Below are positions 40,209 to 49,850 of a DNA stretch of 64,000 nt, one piece after another. This stretch comes from Strigamia acuminata. Taxonomy: Eukaryota > Arthropoda > Chilopoda > Geophilomorpha > Linotaeniidae. Numbering within the stretch: the first letter of the stretch is position 1; every line of letters begins with the position of its first letter. The notes under the pieces were generated by a model. The model had not been told where the DNA came from, did no database searches, and worked only from the letters and a program-made list of their open reading frames with translations. The position numbers were made by a program, and so were the translations under genes. The stretch spans positions 1,426,001 through 1,490,000 of the forward strand of contig OX442322.1 in NCBI GenBank assembly GCA_949358305.1. Reading direction: 5' to 3'.

Positions 40209-41303
40209 AACTAAACTTAAACTAAGAAAATTTCCTAAGTCTGAGAGATAACGATGAAGCTGCAAACGTTCAGGAGGGTCGCAAACGAAGCAGTGGTCAC
40301 ACTATTCGAAAGAAAGTATGGGTACTTCAATACACCTCTCTGATTGGTCAAGTATCAACGCTAATCTCGCGAGAGTCCAATCTCATCCGAGATTGGTGGA
40401 AATCACTAAGTTCGTGGAACCTTAATCTTGTCAGATTTCAGTGTTATGACGTAGTCACAAACAATATGGATACTTTTCAAAGTATTCTACAACATTATCA
40501 AATTTATTTAATAAAAATGACCATTCTATGAGAATTTTAAAGTATTAAAACCCACAATTTTAATAAAACGCGTCGAATCGTTTGAATCGACGGCTTTTCT
40601 GCACAACCTGGTTGCTAGGCAACACAACAGCGAGAATTTCTTTCGCTAAATTTGAATGGTATTCCATTCTTAAAATTCGATTCCAAGGTCTTGAAATCAT
40701 GATTTTTAACCGACATTTTAATGTAGGTCAAGTCTGTAAAATAAGGTAAACCATTTTGAAATAAAATATAAATTTTAATTCCTTCGAAAATGTCAATTTT
40801 TCCTTTTATTTATTTAGACAAATAAATTTAGGTTTAACTTGAAGTCTCAAGCAAAATTACTTATTTAACACATTCCAAAAATAAAGCGATTGTCAAATTG
40901 ATAGAATTCTTTAAGAATTCCGTCAAAGTCAAACTTTTCAAAATTAGGCCCAACCGCGTGGTTTTGTCATATTGTCGACGACAAAAATGATGCCACCCGG
41001 GCGGGGTCAACTTTAACAAGTTCGGGCAAGATTTTTCCGTTCTCGGGGTTAGGCCCTTAGGCCTGACCACGCGGTAGAAATTATTATTTTGTTAAAACAA
41101 ATAATTTCCACTGCGGAGAAAACAGAATAAAGTGAGTTACACTTATTAACTTGGCAAGATGTTCTAAAATAAAAATATATTAAACACATATAAATTTCAG
41201 ACGAAATTTATTTTTTACACACAAAAAATCACCATAAACGTTACACTACTCGGATTCACCATAGACATACAAAACTTCAAATTTTTTTTAAAATTTGGCA
41301 GCC
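40209..41303 (-). other. Element 2 untranslated leader
   Basis: About 1.1 kb corresponding to 6612-7712 of element 1, including the same 69-codon upstream ORF (40861-41070), which has no recognisable content. Confidence 0.5.
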
Positions 41304-41322
41304 TATCTCGGTAGAACCTCCA
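41304..41322 (-). other. Primer binding site of element 2, tRNA-Gln type
   Basis: TGGAGGTTCTACCGAGAT on the minus strand, two bases from the LTR, with the same single deviation as element 1. Confidence 0.65.
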
Positions 41323-41324
41323 CT

Positions 41325-43070
41325 TGTGACGATTCTACTTTTGGGCTAATTTATTAGTCCTTTTGAGATAGATAATTCGGTTTATACAAGACGTTGCTAA
41401 GTTTAGCAACAACCTAACCGAGATAAGCTACGGAAGCCTTTACAAACATGAATACGTGATCGAATAGAAATAACTTACAGTTTTAGTGTGACATAACATA
41501 TTTATTACTAAATATTAACAACAAAAGATGGGTTCTTGACGCGTGTAAACGGGCGGCATCAACTGGTTGAGGATCCGGGCGAAGCCAGAGGGATACGGCT
41601 GACTTGCGGCATCGTCACAAATATCGCTACGGAGACGTATTTGGTCCGCAGCTCGAGTATCTAATAATGCAAAGAGTCCTTCGCATAAGTAGGAATATTC
41701 AGCTGAATATTCCATGTTCCAAATGAATAAAAGTAAAGTAATTAGTGGAATACAACAAATGAATTGTTGTATAAATATTAATTGGGCGGGGACCGTCACG
41801 ACAATTGAGAGAACGTCGCGGGAGTTGTTGAGACTCCATCCGCCAGCATGCCTTACGACGACAAGATCTCGTGATCAGGCGCCGAGTATTTAATTGTGTG
41901 CTTTAACTCGCTATCGGTGGTACCAACCACCGGGTAAACATTTCTATGGACTTACCGGGTTTAAAAGATATTGCCAATACAGGATTACCAATGCCCGAGT
42001 AATTTGTTTAACACGATATATTTTATATATCGTTCACGGGTTACTAACCCGGAGGGTACAATGGGGCGGGGACCGTCACGACGGTCGAGAGAACCATCGC
42101 GGGAGGATTTGACTCCTCCATCCGCCAGCATGCCTTACGATGACGGGATCCATTGATCGAGCACCGGGTAAAATATTATTTGGCCACTGCCGTTGGATTA
42201 CCATTATCCAGGTAGTTATTTATCGCAACATCTTGAAGATATTACTCACGGGCTACCAACCCGGCGTGTTACCTGTGCATTAGGCCTTTACCGACTTTTA
42301 ACGAGCGGAAGGACCAATCGTAGAAAGACGGGAACCTGCGTGGGCTGTTTACAACAACCATCCTGCAGCGGACTGAGGCCAGTTAGCTGAGGGACCTACT
42401 TTCATTTAGCAAGGTCGTACTGTATACGACCGTTATATTAAGCCACCGTTTGAAATCCTACTGTCTCGTAGAACAGCTGGCTAACGTTACGGGGCCATTT
42501 CATGCGAATGCATGTCTATTACCGGAGTTAGCCTTCCCGAAATAGCCCTACAACAGCAATAACAAAATAGTAATGAATACTAACTGTGGAGAGCTGAGGT
42601 GGCCTGATGTGTCGATAGAGAATAATGAAATCAAACGATAACAATTCAACTACAGACAATATACGTGTTCAGTTATCAAGCCAGAGGGAGAGTGGGGGAG
42701 AAACTGATGCTTATATAGTTCTGTAGAACTACTAGATTGGCGACAGCCAATCAGCGTACGAATCAACGGATTCGTGGGTCACTAGTCCGGACCTAATATA
42801 TGACTATGTCCAGATGGGCCCAGTTGGGGTCCGAAAGGGTCCGATTGGTTCCCTTCGACAGGTAAGTAATGTAGATATTGATTCGATAGAATCAACATTG
42901 TCAAGTAAATAATACTTAATTTATATCGAATAAAATAGTCTTATTTTATTCACCGTGTCTAAATAATTATTGATCACACTTTTTAGTTTTATCGAGTTTG
43001 AATTACGCGCGTTTGGTAAACAGCGTCATCTATTGTGAACATTGATAAATACGGATTTGTAATCATCACA
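41325..43070 (-). repeat. Element 2 5' LTR
   Basis: 1,746 bp, followed on the plus strand by CATA. The CTCF-like core at 43023-43036 carries one substitution here, unlike the other family A LTRs. Confidence 0.92.
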
Positions 43071-43074
43071 CATA
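43071..43074. repeat. Target-site duplication CATA, right side of element 2
   Basis: Matches 28695-28698. Confidence 0.8.
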
Positions 43075-43929
43075 TACTCCTACTTCAAACATTTACATGA
43101 TTTTTTAACTTTACCAGATCGAAAAAACAATACCTCAAAACGTGAATATAAATATTTAGAAGATATCTTACATGTAGAAAAAAACGTGGATAATGCATGC
43201 CTAGATGCTACGTACGAAATAGATGCATTACTAATGAGCAATTTAATTAATCCCATTGCATCTCTATCTCATTATGTTAAGAAAGCAGAGAATATACATC
43301 CGACTGATAGCAAACAATTCATAATTTCAGACAAATTTCCTACAGCAGAAGTTAAACCAACTAAACCCGAATTATTAAATAATGACAAAAGCGATCATGC
43401 AGAAATATCATTTACAACAGACAACACCGCCGTTTCTGTCGGTACCACGAAAATTGATTGTGTAACGCCAGAAAAACTCCAGCATTTAAATTCGTTATTG
43501 CTTTCGTATATAATAGGAATGAGACAGGTTATTGTAAATAGGCAGATGGGATTGTTAGATTATTTTATTGCAAATACTACGTTGTATAACCTACGATCTG
43601 CTAGTGCGCTTCACGTTGCAAGCTTCTGTGTTCCATACAAGATTGTTGATGGTGGTGTTATCCATCGTATGTGCAAAGCAAACGTGGAGTAGGTTGAAGG
43701 TGTGGGATTGGTATCTACTGAAACAATTTGTGCCGATGAGTTGTTAATAATTAATCAATCTGTGGAACTGTCAAACTTTGTCAGATTAAAAATGAGTAAT
43801 TACGAACAGACTATTAAATATTCGGATCCTGACGTAGACGACAGTGCTGTTCGTGGCGATAAATTAAGCTACGATTATGAAGGGAGACAATCTCGGCAGC
43901 CCAAAATGTGTTTATATGCAAAGACATAG
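43075..43929 (+). pseudogene. Putative VP39-like gene, copy 2, 3' part with a premature stop
   Basis: Continues copy 2 from 28698 in phase after the retrotransposon. It aligns with the second half of the 445-aa paralogue: M-S-N-L-I-N-P-I-A, M-R-Q-V-I-V-N-R, F-C-V-P, V-E-G-V-G-L-V-S-T and Y-D-Y-E-G-R near the end. A TAG at 43690-43692 interrupts the frame just before the V-E-G-V-G block; the frame is open again to TAG at 43927-43929. The segment between the conserved blocks is more diverged than the ends. Confidence 0.8.
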
Positions 43930-45013
43930 GATGTGATATTGTTTCAGGTAATAATTAATGTACATCATTGTATACCGGTACAAAAGTTTACTTTCAAAGG
44001 GATTGCATCATGGAAAATACAACAGGAATTTAAATTATGTATTTTTATACTGTAATTATCACATTTTTAGTCAAAAATTAATTAACTATAATAATTTTGT
44101 TGACATTAAAGGATTACTCCTTTATGCTTCGCTGCCTTGCTTCTAAATTATTGAAACGACAAAGTTCGGCTCATAACTTCATTTAATGTGTGTCCATCCA
44201 TCAATGACAGTGGTTGGAATGATAATAAGCATGGTGTCAAACAGAAATGAAAACAGTCAATTCTTGACAATGTATATAAAATTTAATGTTTCAAACAAGG
44301 AAAGTAAATATTGTAATGGACTTAAAGAAATTTTAAAATATAATACCAACAAGTTGAAAATAAAATGTAAAAAAACATTAAAAATCTTTTAAAAAAAAAT
44401 TAAAAATCTTTTTAAAAAAATTAAAAATCTGTTTTAAAAAAATTAAAAATTAATAATCAATCTGCGAGGGAATGCAGAATTGAAGATTATTATTATTATT
44501 TGTGATTAGTTTGATATTTGTAGTTTTAATCATTATATCCTTTGCCAATAGTTGACGCTAGGTGCCCACAGTTCAGATTTGTTTGTGTTTATGTTTGACT
44601 GAAGTTCAGGTTTGGGCTTGACTCAAACTTTAGTTTTTGTTTTGGTTTTGTCTTCAAAATGTAAAGAAAGGCAGAATAAATCAGCTCTAAAAACAAGTCG
44701 TTTTTAATTAGAAACACTCACCACAATCTATTAAAAAATTATCTCAAGGTTACAATCACAATACAATTCCTTTCCTTTAGCTGAAATTTTGAATGTTTAG
44801 TTTTTACTGCATTCAGCTAGTTCAATATAGTCTCTTAATGGCACCATTTCTTGTTTTTATGTTTTAAGGAGATAGGTATATTTAATCTGCGTTTTTAGAA
44901 AAAACGATTAGCTTTAAAAAAAAATATAATTGAGGAAAACCTTTATTTAAAATTATAATTGTTTTACAGTTTTTTTTTAAAAAAATTGTCTCAATTTCTT
45001 GTAGTAATTGTGA
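43930..45013. other. AT-rich intergenic region between capsid-like and polymerase genes
   Basis: No supported gene. It contains the short tandem repeat at 44377-44451 and several chance ORFs under 70 codons. No obvious viral hr-type palindrome repeats. Confidence 0.45.
44377..44451 (+). repeat. Short AT-rich tandem repeat
   Basis: About four imperfect copies of a roughly 20-bp unit resembling ATTAAAAATCTTTTAAAAAA. Confidence 0.6.
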
Positions 45014-48000
45014 TTAATTGCTGCTAAAGTTTTTAAGAACAATTATCTTTTCAAGACAATCACTTATTTGTAATGTTTCTGAATCAAAAACATCATATCG
45101 TGTAACGTGAAATCGTGTTTGTATATTAGGACCTTTGGTAACAAGACAAAGAATTTCTGATAAGAATTCATTTAATCTCCAATCCGATTCTACGATTATT
45201 CGAAAGCATGGTTTCACTTTGATTTTGTTTAAAAACCATTTTTCCAATACTACTAGTGATTTCCATTCAGACAAGTGATTATTATTTAGATAACAAAATC
45301 CTTGATTTGGTATCAATTTTAAATCTATTTTTTTCGTTAATGAAAGTTTAGAATCTTTGACTGATTTATGAAACACATTGTGCTTGACTGCAAAGTTATA
45401 CCAGTCCTCAAAAAAACTCCTAACATCCGGAACACTTCCTAATACATTATTTCTCTTTGAATCCCAAGTCAAAAAATCGACTTTATTTTGAATCGTAACT
45501 AATCGCGTTGATTTTAATCTATTAGTTGCTTCTTTAAAAGTATTATCTAAATATTTAATATTTAACCCGTAAACAATATTTAAAAGCTTATTGATTTTTC
45601 CAGTGTAAGGTGATACAAAAAGATGTAAATTAATAGTTAATTCAATCGAATCTTTAGATAATTCGTAAAAGGTGCCGACCCAATTACTCTCGATATCCTT
45701 TATGACAGGTACGTAATAAACATGCCCATCTGTATTAGACAAATCAATTCCTCGATCCAATAGATCACGTGCAAATACAATGTGGGGTAAATTACATTTT
45801 TTTGAATAAAGATATAGATTAGGTTTAATTTTTTTCATTTGAATAAATTTCTGAGGATCTTTGGTTAAATCAACAAAATGTTGAATTTTGTGCCTTAACC
45901 ATTCTTTAAATTGATTTACATCGAGCCTTATGTCTATTTTAAAAATAAAATCGACAAGGTCATTAAAGAAATCCGAAATACAGACGGGTATTTTTTTCTG
46001 AAATCCGACTATTTTGTACGATTTGCTGGTTTTCAGCCCAATGTAACATTTTTTTGACAATATTATAAGTTTTTCGAAAATATCCTCCATTTCCAGTTTA
46101 GGAAAATCACTTTTCATCCATTTATGAAATTTGATGACCAGTTCCTGTCCTATGTCCTCATTGATTTTTATGTCTGACAAAGTTATACCATCATGTTTTT
46201 TCTCACACACAAATACAGAATCTGTGTCTCCGTAAATTACAGAAAATTTATTTAATTCGAAGAATTCTTCGCAACGGTTCAGAAATTGTCGTCCGTATGC
46301 TGTAACCGTCGCAGCTACGTTTTGATCGCCAATAAAAGTAGAAGAGCCTGTTAACCCGTACAACGAATTCGCAAGTAATTTCAAAGCTTGTTCCATCACA
46401 GAATAATAAGCAGATTCATTTTTTTTCTTCTTGAAAATTGACCGCTGTTCAATCAACATTTTCTCTATGCTTGCAAGAGGGGTTGCATCTATATTTGAGG
46501 ATTTAGGGGTTAGATTAATATGAGTGTTCATGTCTTTAGCGTGGAAATTTTCATCATAAAAATCTTTTTGGTCCTGGTATTCGTTCTTGCTTATGCAGTA
46601 CAAATAAGATGGGGAAATATTATATTTAATAATCACACTAGGATAAAGCGAAGCGTAATCAAACACCATAACATTATTATAAATTCCACATTTTGGATCG
46701 ATTATGTGAGCACCTTGATACTTGGATTTATTCGCGACTACTGTTTCATTTTCGATTCCTTTTTCCCTTTCAACAAAAGAAATTCCAGTTGTTAAGTTTC
46801 GTTGGTATGAAAATGGTTTTTTTTCTGGATAAAACACTCTATACAGAACGCAATTGATCGATACAATAGAGATGGGTCCAAAAATATTTTGAATGTTACA
46901 AAAAGTTAATGTGCATAACACATTAACTAGATTAAATACATTTAGTTTAAAGAACAAATCCAACGGTAATAAAGAGTCGACTTCCATATAGACACAGAGG
47001 TCATCTAGAAACGATGTTTCACCAGATCCATTATATAAATTAGAATACAATTTGTGAATCTGAAAAACTTGAAACGCCGTTTTCTTCTGCCCTAGAATAG
47101 TTTCTGCAACATCGTCTAATTTGTAAGAAGGGAAACTTTTCCCCTGGTAATATCGCTTAAAGTACGGGAGAAGATCTATATTATCCTGGTGATGTAACAC
47201 AAAGGGCGTTTCCTCGTATTCCGCTTTTGTCAGCCATTCCAATATGTTAACATTTCTTTGTGTACTGAATAATTGCAAATCAATGTGAAGAAACAAACAA
47301 CGTGCTATTAATACGTTGTTATCGAACATGTTGTAATTATATCCTATAATAACATGAAAATTCATTGTGAAATCCAAATAATCGAGTATCATATCCTTTT
47401 CATTGTGGAAAACGTTCACGAAAGAAATTTGACTCAAAGGTGGTACATATTGCACACAAGGAGGAACTAATAACCATATTTTTCTATTTCTAGATTTTGG
47501 TAACTCTTCACCGGTCATACCATTTAGATCAGAAAATATGGTTGAAATTCCAACAATTTTCTCGTGAATATTTAATCCATTTGGAAAACCGCCCTTTCCG
47601 TTAGTGATTGCAACTTCTAGATCAAAAGATAAAATTCTTAAATTTTGTCTGTATTTAAATTCCGAAGACACGAATGTCACATGATCAAACGGGTGCTGGA
47701 TATATATTCCATCGTTTGTACGAGTGTACCTAACTTCGAATAACCCTATACTCGAAAAATCTTTACCACAGCGGCGCAATTGTTGTATAAAATATTGCGA
47801 GTTTACGAGTTGAAATCTATCTGGGTGTAGAGATGCAACATCGTGGATACCAAACACATGTCGATTAGTGTATATGAAATTTGCATACTTGTGCAAGTCT
47901 AAAGAATTGAAATAAACATAATAGCCGTAATTAACGTGTCTCTGCTGCACAAAGTCATGGCAGTCATAGTTGGTATTTGCGCACCACCATTCCTTTTTCG

Positions 48001-48235
48001 GATCCACTTCCATGCCTGTTACATCCATGAATTTAAAAAATTTCAAATTCGGATTTAGAGTTTTCACAAACACCAATAGCCAGTTGCAAGCATTTGTCTC
48101 GAATGACAAGTTAATTACTCTCTTAACTGTAACACCTGTATTTAAAATACCATAAAAAACACCTGGCTGGTGTCTGTCCCACTTGTAAATCCAGATTTTT
48201 TCACGCTGGACATCATAACAACCTGTCTCCGCCAT
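45014..48235 (-). CDS. Family B DNA polymerase of an endogenous large DNA virus (1,073 aa), intact
   Basis: Replicative DNA polymerase with proofreading. Start chosen at ATG 48235 (the frame is open slightly further without an ATG). Exonuclease motifs: F-D-L-E-V near residue 203, Y-N-Y-N-M-F-D (Exo II), Y-M-E-V-D (Exo III). Polymerase motifs: D-Y-A-S-L-Y-P-S near 525 (A), K-L-L-A-N-S-L-Y-G near 618 (B), Y-G-D-T-D-S near 668 (C), then K-K-C-Y. All catalytic residues are present, and no stop or frameshift interrupts the frame. Length fits polymerases of baculo/nudi/filamentous-type viruses and is shorter than cellular catalytic subunits; no C-terminal Cys metal-binding module is visible. No protein-priming (TPR) insertion was noticed, so it is not a Polinton-type enzyme. 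Divergent neighbour: the PIF-2-like gene, with 67 bp between the start codons. Confidence 0.87.
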   Translation of the reverse strand: MAETGCYDVQREKIWIYKWDRHQPGVFYGILNTGVTVKRVINLSFETNACNWLLVFVKTLNPNLKFFKFMDVTGMEVDPKKEWWCANTNYDCHDFVQQRHVNYGYYVYFNSLDLHKYANFIYTNRHVFGIHDVASLHPDRFQLVNSQYFIQQLRRCGKDFSSIGLFEVRYTRTNDGIYIQHPFDHVTFVSSEFKYRQNLRILSFDLEVAITNGKGGFPNGLNIHEKIVGISTIFSDLNGMTGEELPKSRNRKIWLLVPPCVQYVPPLSQISFVNVFHNEKDMILDYLDFTMNFHVIIGYNYNMFDNNVLIARCLFLHIDLQLFSTQRNVNILEWLTKAEYEETPFVLHHQDNIDLLPYFKRYYQGKSFPSYKLDDVAETILGQKKTAFQVFQIHKLYSNLYNGSGETSFLDDLCVYMEVDSLLPLDLFFKLNVFNLVNVLCTLTFCNIQNIFGPISIVSINCVLYRVFYPEKKPFSYQRNLTTGISFVEREKGIENETVVANKSKYQGAHIIDPKCGIYNNVMVFDYASLYPSVIIKYNISPSYLYCISKNEYQDQKDFYDENFHAKDMNTHINLTPKSSNIDATPLASIEKMLIEQRSIFKKKKNESAYYSVMEQALKLLANSLYGLTGSSTFIGDQNVAATVTAYGRQFLNRCEEFFELNKFSVIYGDTDSVFVCEKKHDGITLSDIKINEDIGQELVIKFHKWMKSDFPKLEMEDIFEKLIILSKKCYIGLKTSKSYKIVGFQKKIPVCISDFFNDLVDFIFKIDIRLDVNQFKEWLRHKIQHFVDLTKDPQKFIQMKKIKPNLYLYSKKCNLPHIVFARDLLDRGIDLSNTDGHVYYVPVIKDIESNWVGTFYELSKDSIELTINLHLFVSPYTGKINKLLNIVYGLNIKYLDNTFKEATNRLKSTRLVTIQNKVDFLTWDSKRNNVLGSVPDVRSFFEDWYNFAVKHNVFHKSVKDSKLSLTKKIDLKLIPNQGFCYLNNNHLSEWKSLVVLEKWFLNKIKVKPCFRIIVESDWRLNEFLSEILCLVTKGPNIQTRFHVTRYDVFDSETLQISDCLEKIIVLKNFSSN

Positions 48236-48265
48236 TCTATTTGTCACTTTCCGTTGCAGTAACTA

Positions 48266-48272
48266 TTTTATA
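48266..48272 (-). promoter_or_regulatory. TATA box of the polymerase gene
   Basis: TATAAAA on the minus strand about 31 nt upstream of the ATG at 48235, inside the 67-bp divergent promoter shared with the PIF-2-like gene. Confidence 0.45.
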
Positions 48273-48302
48273 CGAACTTTACTTTTTTTTAAAAAAGGGC
48301 AG

Positions 48303-49319
48303 ATGCATACGAATTATTCAGTGCAATTATTATTATGCGGGTTATTTCTATTAAACATCTTGTATACACTTAACTATTTTTATAATGCTAATGTAATTGT
48401 TAAGAAACACGAATTAAAAAGAAATTCTAAATTTAAATTACCATTTACTTTGCGTAATGAATTATTAGTAACAAACAAAATCAGCGACAATGACAATTTA
48501 ATAGTTAATTCGTGTTCTGATATTCCATTTAAATGTACTGATTCAAATTGCGATTGCGCAAAGATCTGTCAGGATGATAACTATGAATTGATTAAAATCG
48601 AAGACTCTAGTGTCGTGTATAACAATACTTTGTTAAGCAACGGGTATTATTGTATGACAAAACAATACGAAAATAAATGTTTGGCTAACGTATCCGCGGC
48701 TGTATTTGAAGATGACAAGTGGCATTGTTTATGTAAATTTCCCACTATTTTCTCGGGTGAATACTGCTCAGATTTTATTGCCTGTAAGGTTGCTTATCAG
48801 TCGAGTAAGTCTTTATTATGGGATTACAAACTTGACAAGAAGGCAGATTTAAGAGTTAAACACGATTTCTTCGAATATTTACCAAATACTTCAACTTTTC
48901 GGTTTAGATGTAGCTGCGGCGGATTAGACGAAATGGGAAATAAAATGATCGAGTTAGATTTTGCCCCATTTGAATGTTTTATTGATCCATGTAAAAGCAA
49001 TATACCATTCAGTAGTGTGAAGGGTTTCAATCATATGACGAACCAGTGTGATTGCGGCGATTTCAATCTTACCAGACAGAAGAATGTCATTGAAAATGAT
49101 AAGCGCTATCCTTGCACTCCTTGTAATAGCTCAGTGTCTAGTTCAGTGTATGGTAATGTAGTGAATTTTGCGGCTCATTGTTATAATGACCTTTCCAATA
49201 CCATTGATTTCGAATTTGATTTTTATCCGTGTATCAATTTTACCACACATGTCACTAATTGTGGGGTTGCATCTTTAACTTTTTACGATGAGCCTGCTTA
49301 TCCTCCTACAAATGTTTAA
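48303..49319 (+). CDS. pif-2: PIF-2-like per os infectivity factor (338 aa), intact
   Basis: PIF-2 is a component of the oral entry complex in the envelope of baculoviruses, nudiviruses and relatives. The product starts with one hydrophobic anchor (about residues 8-27), then a Cys-rich ectodomain with more than 20 Cys. In order: C-S-D-I-P-F-K-C, C-D-C-A-K-I-C, N-G-Y-Y-C, W-H-C-L-C, R-F-R-C, F-E-C-F-I-D-P-C and Q-C-D-C-G-D. The order of the last blocks is characteristic of PIF-2 rather than PIF-1 or PIF-3. The length is slightly below the usual 350-400 aa. No lesion is seen. Identification is from motif order only. Confidence 0.72.
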   Translation: MHTNYSVQLLLCGLFLLNILYTLNYFYNANVIVKKHELKRNSKFKLPFTLRNELLVTNKISDNDNLIVNSCSDIPFKCTDSNCDCAKICQDDNYELIKIEDSSVVYNNTLLSNGYYCMTKQYENKCLANVSAAVFEDDKWHCLCKFPTIFSGEYCSDFIACKVAYQSSKSLLWDYKLDKKADLRVKHDFFEYLPNTSTFRFRCSCGGLDEMGNKMIELDFAPFECFIDPCKSNIPFSSVKGFNHMTNQCDCGDFNLTRQKNVIENDKRYPCTPCNSSVSSSVYGNVVNFAAHCYNDLSNTIDFEFDFYPCINFTTHVTNCGVASLTFYDEPAYPPTNV

Positions 49320-49850
49320 TCATTGCAGAAGTAATCAGATAATATTACGCGCATTAAGATAGGACCAGTGCTTTTTTAATGAATTTATAATTTTATAATT
49401 TGATTTGTATCTTTAATTAAATTTCATTGTTTGTATTACAAATATTTCCAATCTATTGAACTGCTAATTTCAATTTCCTGTTTATATTACATATGTTTTT
49501 TCAAACTATTGTATTTTTAATTTCCATGTTCACTCACATGTAAAAAAAAAAGTGCATTAATTTACTGCTAGATTAATCCAAGTTAACTCATTTTTTAAAC
49601 TTGCTTTATCAATTTTCACCAAATTTAAACACTTTTTCAAAAGAAATTATTAATCCGGAATATGTTTATTTATTTTTGCAAACCATTAATTGTCATCAAA
49701 TACATCTCTCTGCCTAAAATAAAAAGAAGTTAGTATTTTGGATTTTAATCACAAACTATCTATAATGAAAGTGGATAAAGTTGAGGATTTATATTCTAAT
49801 TTTGGGATAACCAAATCCCACTTCTCTTCTTCGATTTCATATTTACAACT
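49320..49850. other. Non-coding stretch between viral block II and the THAP gene
   Basis: AT-rich. The virus-host junction on this side probably lies here. A 69-codon ORF at 49738-49947 is antisense to the THAP gene end and rejected. Confidence 0.45.

Larger units (their letters stand above)
28699..43070 (-). mobile_element. Element 2: Ty3/gypsy LTR retrotransposon, family A, 14.4 kb
   Basis: Full-length minus-strand element with 1,746-bp LTRs (about 13 differences by eye), CATA duplication, primer site, intact gag, -1 frameshift signal, pol with one stop, and a full-length ORF3. It is inserted in the second capsid-like gene, antisense to it. It is closely related to element 1 throughout but keeps the roughly 600-bp stretch that element 1 lost. 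Confidence 0.94.

Noticed and set aside
44377-44451. CRISPR-like array
   Set aside because: The repeats are directly adjacent, AT-only and imperfect, without spacers; the region is eukaryotic or viral in character.
46520-46795. Plus-strand ORF inside the polymerase gene
   Set aside because: Antisense to a strongly supported coding region with catalytic motifs.
45014-48235. Polymerase as a Polinton/Maverick or adintovirus protein-primed enzyme
   Set aside because: No protein-priming insertion noticed, no neighbouring integrase, penton or packaging ATPase; a PIF-2-like gene sits beside it instead.
45014-48235. Polymerase as a host polymerase delta or zeta gene
   Set aside because: Intronless, shorter, without the C-terminal Cys modules, and adjacent to viral-type genes.
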